Positions 1 through 14,730 of a DNA stretch of 64,000 nucleotides are shown in pieces. Location of the stretch: contig CM057059.1 in assembly GCA_029945375.1 (NCBI GenBank), positions 1,116,001-1,180,000 on the forward strand, given 5' to 3'. A program made the translations under genes and the position numbers. This DNA comes from Agaricus subrufescens. Taxonomy: Eukaryota > Basidiomycota > Agaricomycetes > Agaricales > Agaricaceae. Each line of letters begins with the position of its first letter. Within the stretch, counting starts at the first letter, position 1. Below the pieces are notes generated by a model. The model saw only the letters and a list, made by a program, of their open reading frames with translations, made no database searches and was not told the origin of the DNA.

Positions 1-370
1 GATTCCGTTAGAAGTTTCTCGAATAGGGGGGAGAGAACTTCGGGTACTGGTGTTGAATACTGCGGTGAAGTTGAGTGCAGGACAGAGTCTAGTCCTTTTA
101 ACCTAACGACACGTTGGTGAGACTGTCCTGGTGTCGCCAATACACGCACTTTTTAGCTTGCTCCACGATGCTCGGGACTTGGTCGGGACCACCGACGACC
201 AGAGCCGAAATTTTGCCCCCGAGCTGCTGGGCGGCGGTAAGAGCCGAGAGGGATCCCGAGTCGAGGACGCCCTGGCGGTGCTCGAGGAAGACGAGGGCAT
301 GGGGCGAGGCCGGAGTGGCATACGCGCGAGAAAAGGCTCTGTGGCAGAGGAGGGACCTGGAGCGAAGCAT
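1..370 (-). CDS. ETFA: Electron transfer flavoprotein alpha subunit, N-terminal part (cut by window edge)
   Basis: Mitochondrial matrix flavoprotein subunit that takes electrons from acyl-CoA and other dehydrogenases and passes them to ETF-ubiquinone oxidoreductase. The ATG at 370 opens a basic, Ser/Arg-rich stretch (MLRSRSLLCHRAFSRAYA) that looks like a mitochondrial presequence. It is followed by the ETF N-terminal domain, with HALVFLEHRQGVLDSGSLSA and then LGGKISALVVGG. Exon 1 is 370-150. A 47-bp intron (149-103, donor GTGCGT, acceptor TTAG) restores the frame, and exon 2 (from 102) continues as KLKGLDSVLHSTSPQYS up to the window start. The C-terminal FAD-binding domain lies outside. It is divergent from the PDAT gene with only 99 bp between start codons. 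The family call is firm; the presequence is inferred from composition. Confidence 0.88.
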
Positions 371-469
371 GGCTAGGAGAGAGTGGGACAAATCGCGAAT
401 CACAAAAAAAGACAATCAAGATCCGGCAACATTCAGATCCGCCCCATACGTCACAGACTTATCATCCTA
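371..469. promoter_or_regulatory. Shared divergent promoter of ETFA and PDAT
   Basis: Only 99 bp separate the ATG of ETFA (minus strand) from the ATG of the PDAT gene (plus strand), so both 5' UTRs and core promoters must lie in or overlap this segment. It contains a short A-rich tract (CACAAAAAAAGACAA) and no clear TATA box. The assignment is positional. Confidence 0.5.
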
Positions 470-3313
470 ATGCCAACAGGCGCCGACGACCTCTCTCCGT
501 CCAGCGGCGCCTTGCAAGACGCGGCGGATGAGCTACGCAAGGACACCGCCTCGGAGGCCCTCCAAGAGGTCCAGCAAGCCATCCGGCGTCCCTGGTGGAG
601 GACCGGCCGTTTTCTGTTCCCCCTCGGCATGCTCGGTTGGTTGCCCCTTGCTGCATTTGCCACACGGGCTCATCTGCGCGCACAGTCGGAATACTTCTCG
701 GCTTTACCCTTGTCGAGCCGGAAAACCTCCAGGATATCCATGCACAGTTGTCCATTTTCGTCGCAGACTATGGGGTTGCCTTCCCTCCCCTTCCGGATTT
801 TGATTTTTCTCGCGTTGAGGTTGAGTGGAAGCGCCTCAGAAGCAGTATACCCGAAGTCTGGAAGTTCAACAATGACGGACGCGAGTTTGAAGTAGGAGAG
901 GCCATGAAGGCCCGCAACTTGAGTGCTGAATACCCCGTGGTGCTGATTCCTGGCATTATCTCTACAGTGCGTCCTTCATCTTAATATCGGGACAGCTATG
1001 GGCAGCTGAGCTGAATCCAGGGGTTAGAGTCGTGGTCCACGTCACCAGATTACCGCACATTTTTTCGCCAAAAAATGTGGGGCGGCTTTAACATGATCTC
1101 GCAGGTCACTTTTAATAAAGAAAAATGGATAGCTGCAATGATGTTGGACCCCGTCACTGGCCTTGACCCACCTGATGCCAAAATTCGTGCCGCAGAGGGA
1201 ATGAATGCAGCCAGCACTTTCATCCAGGGGTACTGGATATGGTACGTATACTTGTGACAACTTCTTTCTTTCGTCTAACCCATCCGCCTTTAGGTCCAAA
1301 ATTATACAGAATCTTGCGGTCGTAAATTACGATACCAATAATCTATATCTAGCTCCATATGACTGGAGATTATCATATTACAATTTAGAAGAAAGGGACG
1401 GTTATTTTTCGAATCTCAAGTCGACAATTGAGTTGTTCAAGTACGGTGTTCTCGATATCTTTCGCATACATTCATTCAATGATTCCATAGAAGGCGACAA
1501 AAACGCAAAGTTGTGGTTGCAGCACATTCTATGGGTGCAACGGTATGCTTGGCTCTAACTTTTCATCCTGATATTGACTCTCTTCTCAGGTTTTCCTAGT
1601 TCGTACTGTTATGTTCTGTTTTCTACTCCTGTTGACCTTCGTTCGGTTGTTCTTAGTATTTGTGAGTCGCTTATGTTTGGGACGGATGGATAGCTTACTT
1701 TGCATAGCATGAAGTGGGTTGAAGCGCCAGAATATGGCGGTGGTGGAACCGACTGGGTAGAGGTAAGCCGGAATCACCGCTCTAGGTCAATGTGTCTAAC
1801 AAAACATGACTAGAATCACATAGAAGCATATATATCGATAGCTGGGACACATCTAGTGGGTTATCGTCCATACATCTTTTGTGCCTTTGTTGATTCTGTT
1901 ACAGGGGGTAGTAAGTTGGAAGTGGCCTATTACGGTTCAATCTCAATAACTTGCGTAGCCCAAAGCAATAGCGGCTTTTCTGTCCGGTGAAATGAAGGAT
2001 ACGGTTCAAATGAATCCGGCGGGCGCATATGGTGATTCCAATCTCTCCTCGGAAATGAGTGTTGTTCACTGAATCCGTACAATCTTTGTAGTGTTAGAGC
2101 GGTTTTTCTCTCGTAAAGAACGTCAAAAACTCTTCCGTAGCTGGGCCGGTAGTGCCAGTATGTGGTTGAAGGGTGGGGACGCTGTGTGGGGTAACGGGAT
2201 ACAGGCTCCGGATGATGACCACAACGCTACCCATAGTCATGGAGAGCTCATAGCTTTCAGACGAAATTCTATTGAGAACTTTGATGAGTCACCGTGCAAG
2301 AATATGACAGCCGATGAGACGTCAGATTGGATTCTAAAACATATGCCATCGACTTTTCAGGTATGATTTCATGTGCTTTATGAGGCAGGAGAGCTTACTG
2401 GCCTGTACCTTACAAAGAAAATGGTAGCTACAAATTATTCGTTTGGCATTGAGAGGGACGAACAGGAATTAGAGAAGAACAATCATGATCATAGGAAGTG
2501 GTCGAACCCTCTTGAGGTCCAGTGAGTCCATTTCTTGTCTTCTATCATTTCATTGACTTCTGTGCGCGTCCTAGGCTCCCAAAAGCACCTTCAATGAAAA
2601 TGTATTGTGTATATGGCGCAGGGAAAGAAACGGAAAGATCGTATTGGTGAATACTGGAACTTTATGGTTCAGATCAACATCAGCGCTGAGACTCTTCTTA
2701 CCTTAGGTATACGCGCGGGGGCTATGAGCAGGGCGATGGTCTTGCAGATGGACTAGACCAAGAGTGCCATGAGCCAAGTACGGAGGATTGTCAACCGCCT
2801 CGCTCCAATCCTCTCGACTTCCAACTGTTGAGGAAAAGTTGGATAGATGCAGAATACTCAAATGTTGAGGGAGTTCCAAGGGTAAGTTGATTTTCGCTGG
2901 GAGTTTTCTATAATACTCAAATTTTATTCAGGTGTCTAACGGAGTTAGAATGGGCGAAGGTGATGGGACAGTAAGTCTGTTGAGCCTAGGAGCCATGTGT
3001 GTTGAGGGATGGAAACGAAAGCGATGGAATCCAGCTGGTATCAAAGTCACTACTGTGGAGGTAGGGTTCCAAGCTTTCCGTATCTCGCAGAGCTGATGGA
3101 TCCCCAACGTTGCAGCTACCTCATAAACCAAATCCAACAATACCCCGTGGAGGAGCTAATACGAGTGATCACGTCGACATTCTAGGTTCGACGGGTCTGA
3201 ATGAGATCATACTCCAAGTGGCAACTGGTGTAGGGGATGAGATTCAAGATAATTTTGTTTCTGATATTCGGAGATATGCAAATAGAGTACAATGGGACGT
3301 GGATGCTGCATGA
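470..3313 (+). CDS. LRO1: Phospholipid:diacylglycerol acyltransferase (PDAT, LCAT family)
   Basis: ER membrane enzyme that moves an acyl chain from a phospholipid to diacylglycerol, making triacylglycerol without acyl-CoA. After the start, a short cytosolic segment with basic RRPWWRTGR precedes one membrane helix (FLFPLGMLVGILLGFTLV), which appears only after removing a 50-bp intron (636-685). The luminal LCAT domain follows: YPVVLIPGIIST, then GLESW (intron about 968-1018), the lid-region LDPVTGLDPPDAKIRAAEG, and YDWRLSYYNLEERDGYFS. The nucleophile motif is AAHSMGAT (Ser). The acid Asp lies in GEGDGTVSLLSLG, and the His lies in SDHVDILG near the C terminus. All three catalytic positions are present. 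Many short introns break the gene, and some exon borders between 1.5 and 2.9 kb are approximate. Size and order match yeast Lro1 (known family member, roughly 660 residues). Confidence 0.92.
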
Positions 3314-3526
3314 TGACAAAATATAATATTACACTCGATTCTGCAGAAAGAAGGCGAAGAACCACTAGCGCTGTGCTGTGGTCAAGGGAAAAGTGCAGTC
3401 GGACGAAGTTTGGGAGATGTCATTCATTACCTTCGGTTTTGGTAGGGAGGATCGTAGTGAGGGTATCATAGATTGTAGAGACGTGGTGGAGGTAGTAAAG
3501 GATGAGGTTCTCGACGACACTCGTTT

Positions 3527-4381
3527 TCACCGGCAGAGGATACATCTCCCTGAAATCTGGAGAGTATAAAACATCCGCAAAACTACTATAGTACAGTGAG
3601 CGTCATGTTCCAGAATGGAGGATAACAGTTGGACGTACTCGGGATGGTTTTCTTGAAGCCACTTGTGCAACCTGGATATTCGCTTGAGGCTCTTTTTGCA
3701 CCTTTTTGTGATAAACAACTTTTCTTCTTCAGAGAGATACTTGATAAATTTGAGAGGGGAGGGTTCTTGAACACTTCCGAACGAAGGGCTGTATTCGAAC
3801 AGTCGAACCATGAACTCCGCTATGGACCAGTCTTTCGCGACAGATATACAATGCAAGTCCTGTGAAGTATGATATATGATGAGTGATATGAAGAAAATAT
3901 AAATACATGACATACCAATCCAACAAGCTTATCCACTATTTTCAGATAAACCTCCCTCCAATTCACTTTTGGCCTGGCGATGTCTTCAATTATAGCAGAT
4001 TCTTCTTCAGAGAGTGAATTTTGAGGATCTTCTTTCTTGTAATATTCTTGCCAGGGATTGAGTGCCAGTTCTGCTTGGTCGATGATCCTCAATCTGTATG
4101 TCTCGACATATCGAATAACTTCAAGGAGGTCGGGGATGGCATTTGTCGAGAAGTTTCCTGCCTCTTGTGTTGTGACGAAGTTCTGGAAGAGGTAGTGACA
4201 AGCTGCCTTTGCGGTTTCAAAGTCTACTGTGGTGGATGCTGGTTCCCGCACAGCCTTGAGATGAACATAGTCTGTGAAGGTTGTTATTAAAAAAGCATGT
4301 TGATGATGAGGAGTCATACTCGCCTTTGAGTTCCTGCAGGCTTACATCTGGGATTAAAGGGGGGACCGGGTGGTCTGGCAT
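3527..4381 (-). CDS. Hypothetical protein with a probable GC-AG first intron
   Basis: I do not recognise this protein. Exon 1 (4381-4324) starts MPDHPVPPLIPDVSLQELK. The reading frame joins exon 2 (from 4271) only if the 52-bp intron 4323-4272 uses a GC donor (AAAG|GCGAGT) and the acceptor TTCACAG, giving LKDYVHLKAV. Exon 2 is acidic and helical (VDFETAKAACHYLFQNF, DLLEVIRYVETYRLRII). A second intron (donor GTATGT, acceptor TCACAG) leads into DLHCISVAKDWSIAEF and a Lys-rich helix (ITKRCKKSLKRISRLHK). The protein is soluble with no signal peptide or membrane segment. The C terminus is uncertain: the open frame stops at 3527, but a 38-bp intron near 3590 could extend it to a stop at 3420. It is convergent with PDAT. 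It looks like a real spliced gene of unknown function. Confidence 0.55.
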
Positions 4382-8474
<4,093 letters not shown>

Positions 8475-9095
8475 AGAATTTCTACACACTCTCGCTCTTC
8501 CCCTACCATCTCTGACTCTCGTGATTGATTGTTATAAGTGTATGTATCGCTATCGTGTTTTGAGCTTTCATGAACCTTGAACCGCTCGTAGCCTCGCTAT
8601 CGGCACTTGTCGCTATCCTGTTTTCATCCCTTTCGCAGCTTTCTTGTTTGTTTTGGTTTCGCCTCTAGGCTTCATATTTCTTCTCATGGCCTGAATCAGC
8701 ATGTTATCAGATTGTGTATTATTAGGACTCTTAGTGTATCGTTAGTGGATTCGGGTTCCACAGCCGTAGCTGTACATTCAATCTCTACTGGCATACGAAT
8801 TTTAGAGCAATCTTGATTCCTATATTCAGTCTGCGACTTATACAGTGACTTTTTTTTTCTCTTTTTTCTTTTTTTCAAAGTATAGCTGCGCCGGGGATTA
8901 ATCTTAGTACCATTTATCCGTCGTGCCAACGTAAAAGAGTGGAGGCGAAGACTAAACGTTTAACGTTTAAATTCGGTTGACAGTGACTTCCAGTCGTACT
9001 CGGCAACCTAACAATCCTTATAAGGTATCTTGGTGAGCTAAGAGAGATTATTCCCACTGCCGAAGATCGCCGTTCTCGCCAAGTACCGACCTAAC
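8475..9095. other. Spacer between halogenase and aldo-keto reductase
   Basis: This 621-bp gap has no gene I can support. It holds the 3' UTR of the halogenase, a T/C-rich tract at about 8850-8875, and a near-palindromic motif AAACGTTTAACGTTTAAA at about 8954-8971. The TATA box of the reductase lies near its right end. Confidence 0.5.
9019..9024 (+). promoter_or_regulatory. TATA-like box of the aldo-keto reductase gene
   Basis: TATAAG lies 72 bp before the ATG at 9096. Position and sequence are compatible with a core promoter; there is no other evidence. Confidence 0.35.
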
Positions 9096-10502
9096 ATGGC
9101 CCCTATAGTACCTAATTTCAAACTCAACAATGACACGAAAATGCCAGCTGTAGGCTTGGGGTAAGCCTCTAAAAAATTGTCGAAATTCAACCTTGGCCAG
9201 GCTAAGGAGTTTCTAGATGTTGGTTGGGAGTCACTGATAACAGTCATCGCACCTACGATATGTGCCAAAAAGCATTGAAAGTGAGATCTACAATTTGTAT
9301 TTAAATTTCCCTATTTTGGCTGACTACATTTAGCTTGGATATAGGCACTTTGACACTGTAAGTTCGCGTCTATGATTGCTGCATGGTACTTATCGAGACA
9401 CTGTCGATTTAGGCAGCTGGTTACGGTGAGTCTGAATTGGGCCAGTTTCCAGGTCCGCGTTGGACTCCTGAATGTCATAAGGTAACGAGGAACAAGTTGG
9501 CAAGGCTATCCGAGATTCTGGTGTCCCGAGAGATGAGCTCTACGTCACCACTAAACTTGCGTTCGTATTTTTTCGGAATCTATTCGGTGAACCTTGGTAC
9601 TGAATATCTGATTCTTTTGCTCTTAATATTCATTTAGAAACAAAGACCACCACTGTGTTTCAGAAGCGTTCGAACAGTCATTCAAAAACTTGGGTTGCGG
9701 TTACATTGACCTGTATCTGATGCACTGGCCCCAAGGCTGTACACAAGGTTCGAGTCCTCAGTCTGGAGATATCAATTCTGGCTACATATGTTACAGACCA
9801 GCAAGGAAATAATCGTTACTATGAGTCGGATGAATCGCCCACATTCATCGAGGTTTACAAGGAGATGGAAAAATTATTGGAGACAGGGAAAGTGAAGTCA
9901 ATCGGAGTGTCCAACTTCTCTACCAAAACACTCTCCGCCCTTCTTCCTGAATGCAGGATTGTACCTGCGGTGAATCAGGTCGAAATGCATCCCTGCTTGC
10001 CCCAGGAAGAACTGAAAGCACTCTGTGAGGCAAAGGGTATTTTACTGACCGCCTATTCTCCTTTTGGTACGTCTATCTTTTTTTTTCGATAGCTGTTGTC
10101 TATCTCATTGAATGGAACATCATAAGGTCGATCGGGCTTCTTTTTTGAACACCCTGTCGTGAATAATATCGCCCAGAAATACAACACAACTGTTGCTCAG
10201 GTCATCCTCGCTTGGGGCATTCAGAGAAACACAGTTGTAATTCCAAAAAGCGAGAATGAAGAAAGATTGAAAGCAAATCTCTCGGTAGGTGACGATCAAA
10301 CCCTCTCAAAGCAAGCGTTTGAACTCTGTTATAGCTTATCGAGCTTTCAGCGGAGGATCTCAAAGCGCTGGATGAGATCCACCGGGAACCAGGCAGCCAC
10401 AAATCTCTCCTTACTTATCACTCTTCTAGTGGTACAGTGTTCGGGTGGACGTACGAACAATTGGGATGGAATATGGCAATCGGTGGTGTTGTTCCATCCT
10501 GA
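9096..10502 (+). CDS. Aldo-keto reductase (NADPH-dependent, AKR superfamily)
   Basis: Cytosolic carbonyl reductase of the TIM-barrel AKR fold. The start [20 protein letters not shown] leads into the short exons usual in this family. GYRHFDTAAGYG supplies the catalytic Asp and Tyr, VTTKL the catalytic Lys, and YLMHWPQG the catalytic His. The central motif IGVSNFS and the [16 protein letters not shown] segment are conserved, and VIPKS near the C terminus is the cofactor 2'-phosphate loop. The last exon ends [19 protein letters not shown]. All four tetrad residues are visible. It lies 621 bp downstream of the halogenase on the same strand, so the two may serve one pathway, but AKRs are common and this is only positional. 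Substrate unknown. Confidence 0.9.
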
Positions 10503-10658
10503 ATTGCGAGATAAATAGGACAAAGTTAAATATTCCCGGACAGTTTAATAAAATACAAAGCACAGAGGACAACTTAGGAAAGCAAAATTCAATACATGGA
10601 ATAAATCATATAAGTGGTCATGAATTCGTGACAATCATAACTTTCGTAATATTGCCAA

Positions 10659-13600
10659 TTATGTGTGAGGCGGATATCGAGATAGTCCTTCATTTATCGG
10701 TGACGTTGAGGTATGCATAATGGAATATAAGCTATGATCCATTGAAGGTAACCTCGGGCGCGAATACGGCTCATCGGAAGTGTTATCAGCTCTTTGATTT
10801 CGTTGACCCGGATACCGATTTTCACGCAGCTCACCCCTTCGGGGAGGTGAAGGATGGGGTATAGGAGTAGAAATAGCACACGGGGTATCAATTTTGGGAG
10901 AGGACAAGTAACGATTTTGTTTGAAGGATTGCCGAAAAGCTGTGCGCGATGCAGAGTTCGATGAAGGGCCTACACGGGATCGGGGATGATGGTGTGCGGA
11001 TTCTCTTCTGTGACTACGAGCATGAAGAGGAATAGCAGAATTCTGATGTTCATATACATCGTAATTCATTGTTTCGGCATCCGCCATCAGCGGTACATGA
11101 GGGCCTTCATCAAAAGGAATGGATGGCTGTTGAGGCGCTACTTCCTGTTGGCCTTCAAATAGGGCCTCCGATTGCTCGGAGATCAAAACCGGAAGAGCCG
11201 GTTTGGTCGAATAGTGGCAATCAACTGAGTTTTCCGGCTGCGTCGCGCGAGTTAAAACGCTATTCGGCATGTCCTCGAGCGAAATTTGGCTCGAATTCAG
11301 AGGCCGAGCGGCATCAACGGACTGTCCTCTATCCCTGCGCCCAGGGTGATTGGAGTCAATATAGCCCGAAGAGACAGGAATTGTCGTTGGTACGTCAACA
11401 GTAGAATAGTATGGGTCTACACTCTGTCTCCATTCGTCCACAGTCCGCAAAATGTCATGTCGGCATGTGCGAATATGACCCGGGGGCGGTAGATCTTGTA
11501 GACCAGTGCTTTCCCTGACGTTCGGATGTGCTAGGAACTCTTGACGAGCATCATTGTCCCCAGGGAAGCGTTTAGGTTGGAACAACCCGCTCTCAAAGCA
11601 AGAACGTTCTTCTGTGACATTGTTTAAATTATATCCTTGCATTTGTAACGGCTCTTCTTGGCCTGCTGTAGAAAAGCGATCTCGGATAGAACGCCACCAT
11701 GATCTCTCCTTGGAAATTTTTGATTGTTTGCGACGACTCGCTTCCCTGTGGCCTTTCCGATGCAAAGGTTAATCCATGAGACGGAAATTCCGTAATAAAA
11801 AGACTAACGAAGAGTATATCCTCGCTTCTTGAGCTCCTTCTCGATTTGATTTTCCAAGCTTTCGCTGTGTTCCTTCCGTAGAAACTTGAGGCCACAGCCA
11901 TAATCATCGCCTACTCCCAACCATTGTTTCTCACCAGCAACATCGACTTCTATCTGTTCATCAACATGTACCTGTACCACAGGCAAAGTGGGCTCTTTGG
12001 GATAGGCACTGTCATCAAGGCGGTCATCGACAAAGTTTTGCCTTGCCTGTGCTGGCCTCCGCTTCCCAAACGCAGTTTCGTGGTAAGCTACGCGTACTGC
12101 GCCCTGATCCAGCTGCGGTGATTTTCCGCGGGACTTTTGCCACATATACACGCAGCCTGCCCACAGCTCTCGAGATGTCTCGCGGAAATCCATTGCATGG
12201 CCTAGCGACTTCAAGCGCGGAGTGCATTTTGGAGTAGGGAAATCTGAACTATGTCCATGCGGTTGCTTATATGGTATGTATGTAAAAGCACGGATGTGCA
12301 AGAAAGCGAAAAGGCTTAATATACGGTAAGGGTGGGTGTCTTGACCGTGAGATAAGATACTACGTACGCCATCTCAAGTGTTTCGAGTAAAGCACCAATG
12401 CCTATGTTGATATCCTCCGCGGTCATAAACTCGGTCTATGGATAAGGAGGTATTTTTAAATGCATAAAGTTAGCAGGTGCACGCTCACGTACATCTTTGA
12501 CAACGCCGAACATAGTCAAGACGGAAAGAAAAGTTGCTTGCCAAAAGGTGAGGAACACTGAAATTGTATCAGTGGCAATTCGTGCGGCTGACGCTAGCCA
12601 CAAACCGACAGCTTTGATTGCAAAGAGTTTGAGCAGAGGTTTGTGTTTTACCAGCTTCTTCGATACCGAAACATATAATTGAATCAAACAATACATAGCA
12701 ACAGTAACTGATAATGATACGACGATGGTGATCTGTAAAAAAGATAAGTTAAATGTCATAAAATGGCACCAAAGAGACTTACGTAGATGTGACCCCATCC
12801 TAATCCCCAGGAAGATTCACAATATAAACCTACATAGTCGAGGATTATGGCAATTAAGGTGGTCCTGGGATACCGTAAGATGGTAATGCAAATCTATAAG
12901 TTATAATTACCCACAGTGGACGAAGTACACAATATTGCAATATCCCCCATTTCATCAGCTGTAGAAAATAGAGGCCATCCTGACAAGTTCATGAGACCGC
13001 AATTCTTTGAGAGAAAACCGGACAATCACTGAGGGCTTCCATTTCAAAAACCAAAGCGGGAAAACCCATTTCTGCACAGATTCTCCTTTCTTTATTCTCT
13101 CAGTGTCATTATGCCGTGAGAGACCGTACTTCAAGAAAATGAGCCTTTGTTCATCGGGGTCAGGTGACAAAAATATAAGCAGAAGGTAGAAGAATGCAGT
13201 TAGCACGGTTGATTCATAGCAATCTCTAATCAAGATTAAAGGTGTGGCATGGTTCTGAAATTTTCATGAGCTACCGCATGGTGGTATCACGAGGTGAATC
13301 CTGCTTACCCACCACAAATAAGAGGCGAGGCTGATGATGGCATACAAGGGTACCATAAAAAGGATCCGAACAACATCTATGAGAAGGTGAGATCCACCGA
13401 AGCGACTACTGGTCTCAGGGCCTACAGCGCTGCTCCTTCTTCTAGATAGAAGCGAATCAGAACACGAAACATTAAATTTGGAAAGCTTACATTTGTGTAC
13501 CATCGTAAGTGTTTATTGATTAGCCAGAAAGATGCGAGAGTCGCGACTATGGTGAAGCAACCAGTAACAATCCACCCGACCTAGTCAGATTTGTAGTTTA

Positions 13601-13799
13601 ATTTAATTTGAACATTGGATGCTTGGACAAGACATACATGGTGCGCTGTTTAACAGGTAAGAGTTAATCAGTCGACCAAACTACTAGCAAGATGAGGCTC
13701 CATTCCACCTTGAATGACGATCTTTCCATTTTGAAAGAGTGAAGGGGGAGCTTGCGCTCGTTCTTTCCAACACCGATTGGAGTCAGTAGTCGAAGACAT
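10659..13799 (-). CDS. TMEM184 / organic solute transporter Ost-alpha family membrane protein
   Basis: Multi-pass protein of the DUF300/Ost-alpha family, found in vacuolar and endosomal membranes in fungi and plants. The start MSSTTDSNRCWKERAQAPP is followed by seven or so hydrophobic helices spread over many short exons, including VGWIVTGCFTIVATLASFWL, LLIDVVRILFMVPLYAI and ESTVLTAFFYLLLIFLS. The family core reads VFLTFWQATFLSVLTMFGVV followed by TEFMTAEDINIGIGALLE (about 12440-12350) and then HIRAFTYIPY. After the membrane domain comes a long hydrophilic tail of over 400 residues, rich in Ser, Pro, Arg and His (for example HHHPRSRVGPSSNSASR), with no recognisable domain. The last exon (368 codons, to 10659) is all tail. 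It is convergent with the aldo-keto reductase. Family call firm; transported substrate, if any, unknown. Confidence 0.87.
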
Positions 13800-14730
13800 A
13801 TCTCAGGTAAGTTTCGAGAGTCGGGTGGGAGAGTGTGGGGTAGAGAGAGGATGAGGATGAGTGGGGTATTGAACTTGATCGAGAAGGATTGACCGAAGTG
13901 TCGTTAACGAGTGTCTGTGAAGCATCCAAAGACTCAGTTGGAACATAGGTCGTCCATTAGCGGGGAGCGCTAGGGGGCCGGTATGCGACTTGAGTCCGGG
14001 TGGCGGGAAGTGAAAGGCCCGAAGCTTCCAAAAGCGGTAAGTCAAGCTTGTAACTTTGTCAATCCATTGACAGCTCCTGCCGACATGTCAGTATCTCGAT
14101 ATCAACAACCCTGTCCTCGACTTAACCCTTAACGTGCAATTAGCGGGCCGCTCAATATCTTGCACGCTTGTTGGAAGCCCATTGACCTGCCGATCCGACC
14201 CTCACATTCTGCTTCCAGAATGCCGTATGCTGCATTCATGTCTTCTTCTCTCATATCACTTTCTTGCTCGCTCATATCGGCGAAAGAAGGATAGGATACA
14301 CGAGGCTCCTCGTACAGCCTTTATTATATTCCCATCCCGAACAGCAGGCCATGTGCAACTGCTCCCTCATGGGAATCGTGAAGCCTCTCGGATCCCTCTA
14401 ACAGCTAGCGGACGCCACATGATGCTCACTCAGATGCTTAAAAAAAGGTTGAGAGAAGCTACGGGAGTGTTCCATGAATGAAGCATGAGACAATATCGTG
14501 TTTTACATGGCGCTTGACGTTCTCCTATGGCTCTCCTTATCACAGCCCCCCAGCATTGTGTCCTAGTTGCGGAATAGGTTTCCCGCAGCATTCTTATTCT
14601 GGATATCCTGGGAAGTGCGTATTTTCAGATTTTTCGTGAGTGCACACATGATCGTACTTTATTTTTCAACCCAACCAAAATGATATAAGAGCATTGACTC
14701 AAATCATCTCAGAACACTGCGTTTTCTACA
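13800..14730. other. Divergent promoter region, no gene seen
   Basis: This 931-bp gap lies between the starts of the TMEM184-like gene and the carboxypeptidase-like gene. An open frame at 14134-14481 (115 codons) has no recognisable feature. A TATA-like box for the rightward gene is at 14683-14689. Confidence 0.45.
14683..14689 (+). promoter_or_regulatory. TATA-like box of the carboxypeptidase gene
   Basis: The sequence GATATAAGA lies about 45 bp before the ATG at 14731, the expected core promoter distance for a short fungal leader. Confidence 0.4.

Noticed and set aside
636..685. Apparent frameshift near the start of the PDAT gene
   Set aside because: Removing a 50-bp GT-AG intron restores the frame and completes a perfect membrane helix (GMLVGILLGF), so the gene is intact.
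9745..9758. B-box-like GGTTCGAGTCC suggesting a tRNA
   Set aside because: It lies at an exon-intron border of the aldo-keto reductase, and no acceptor stem, A box or anticodon arm can be folded around it.
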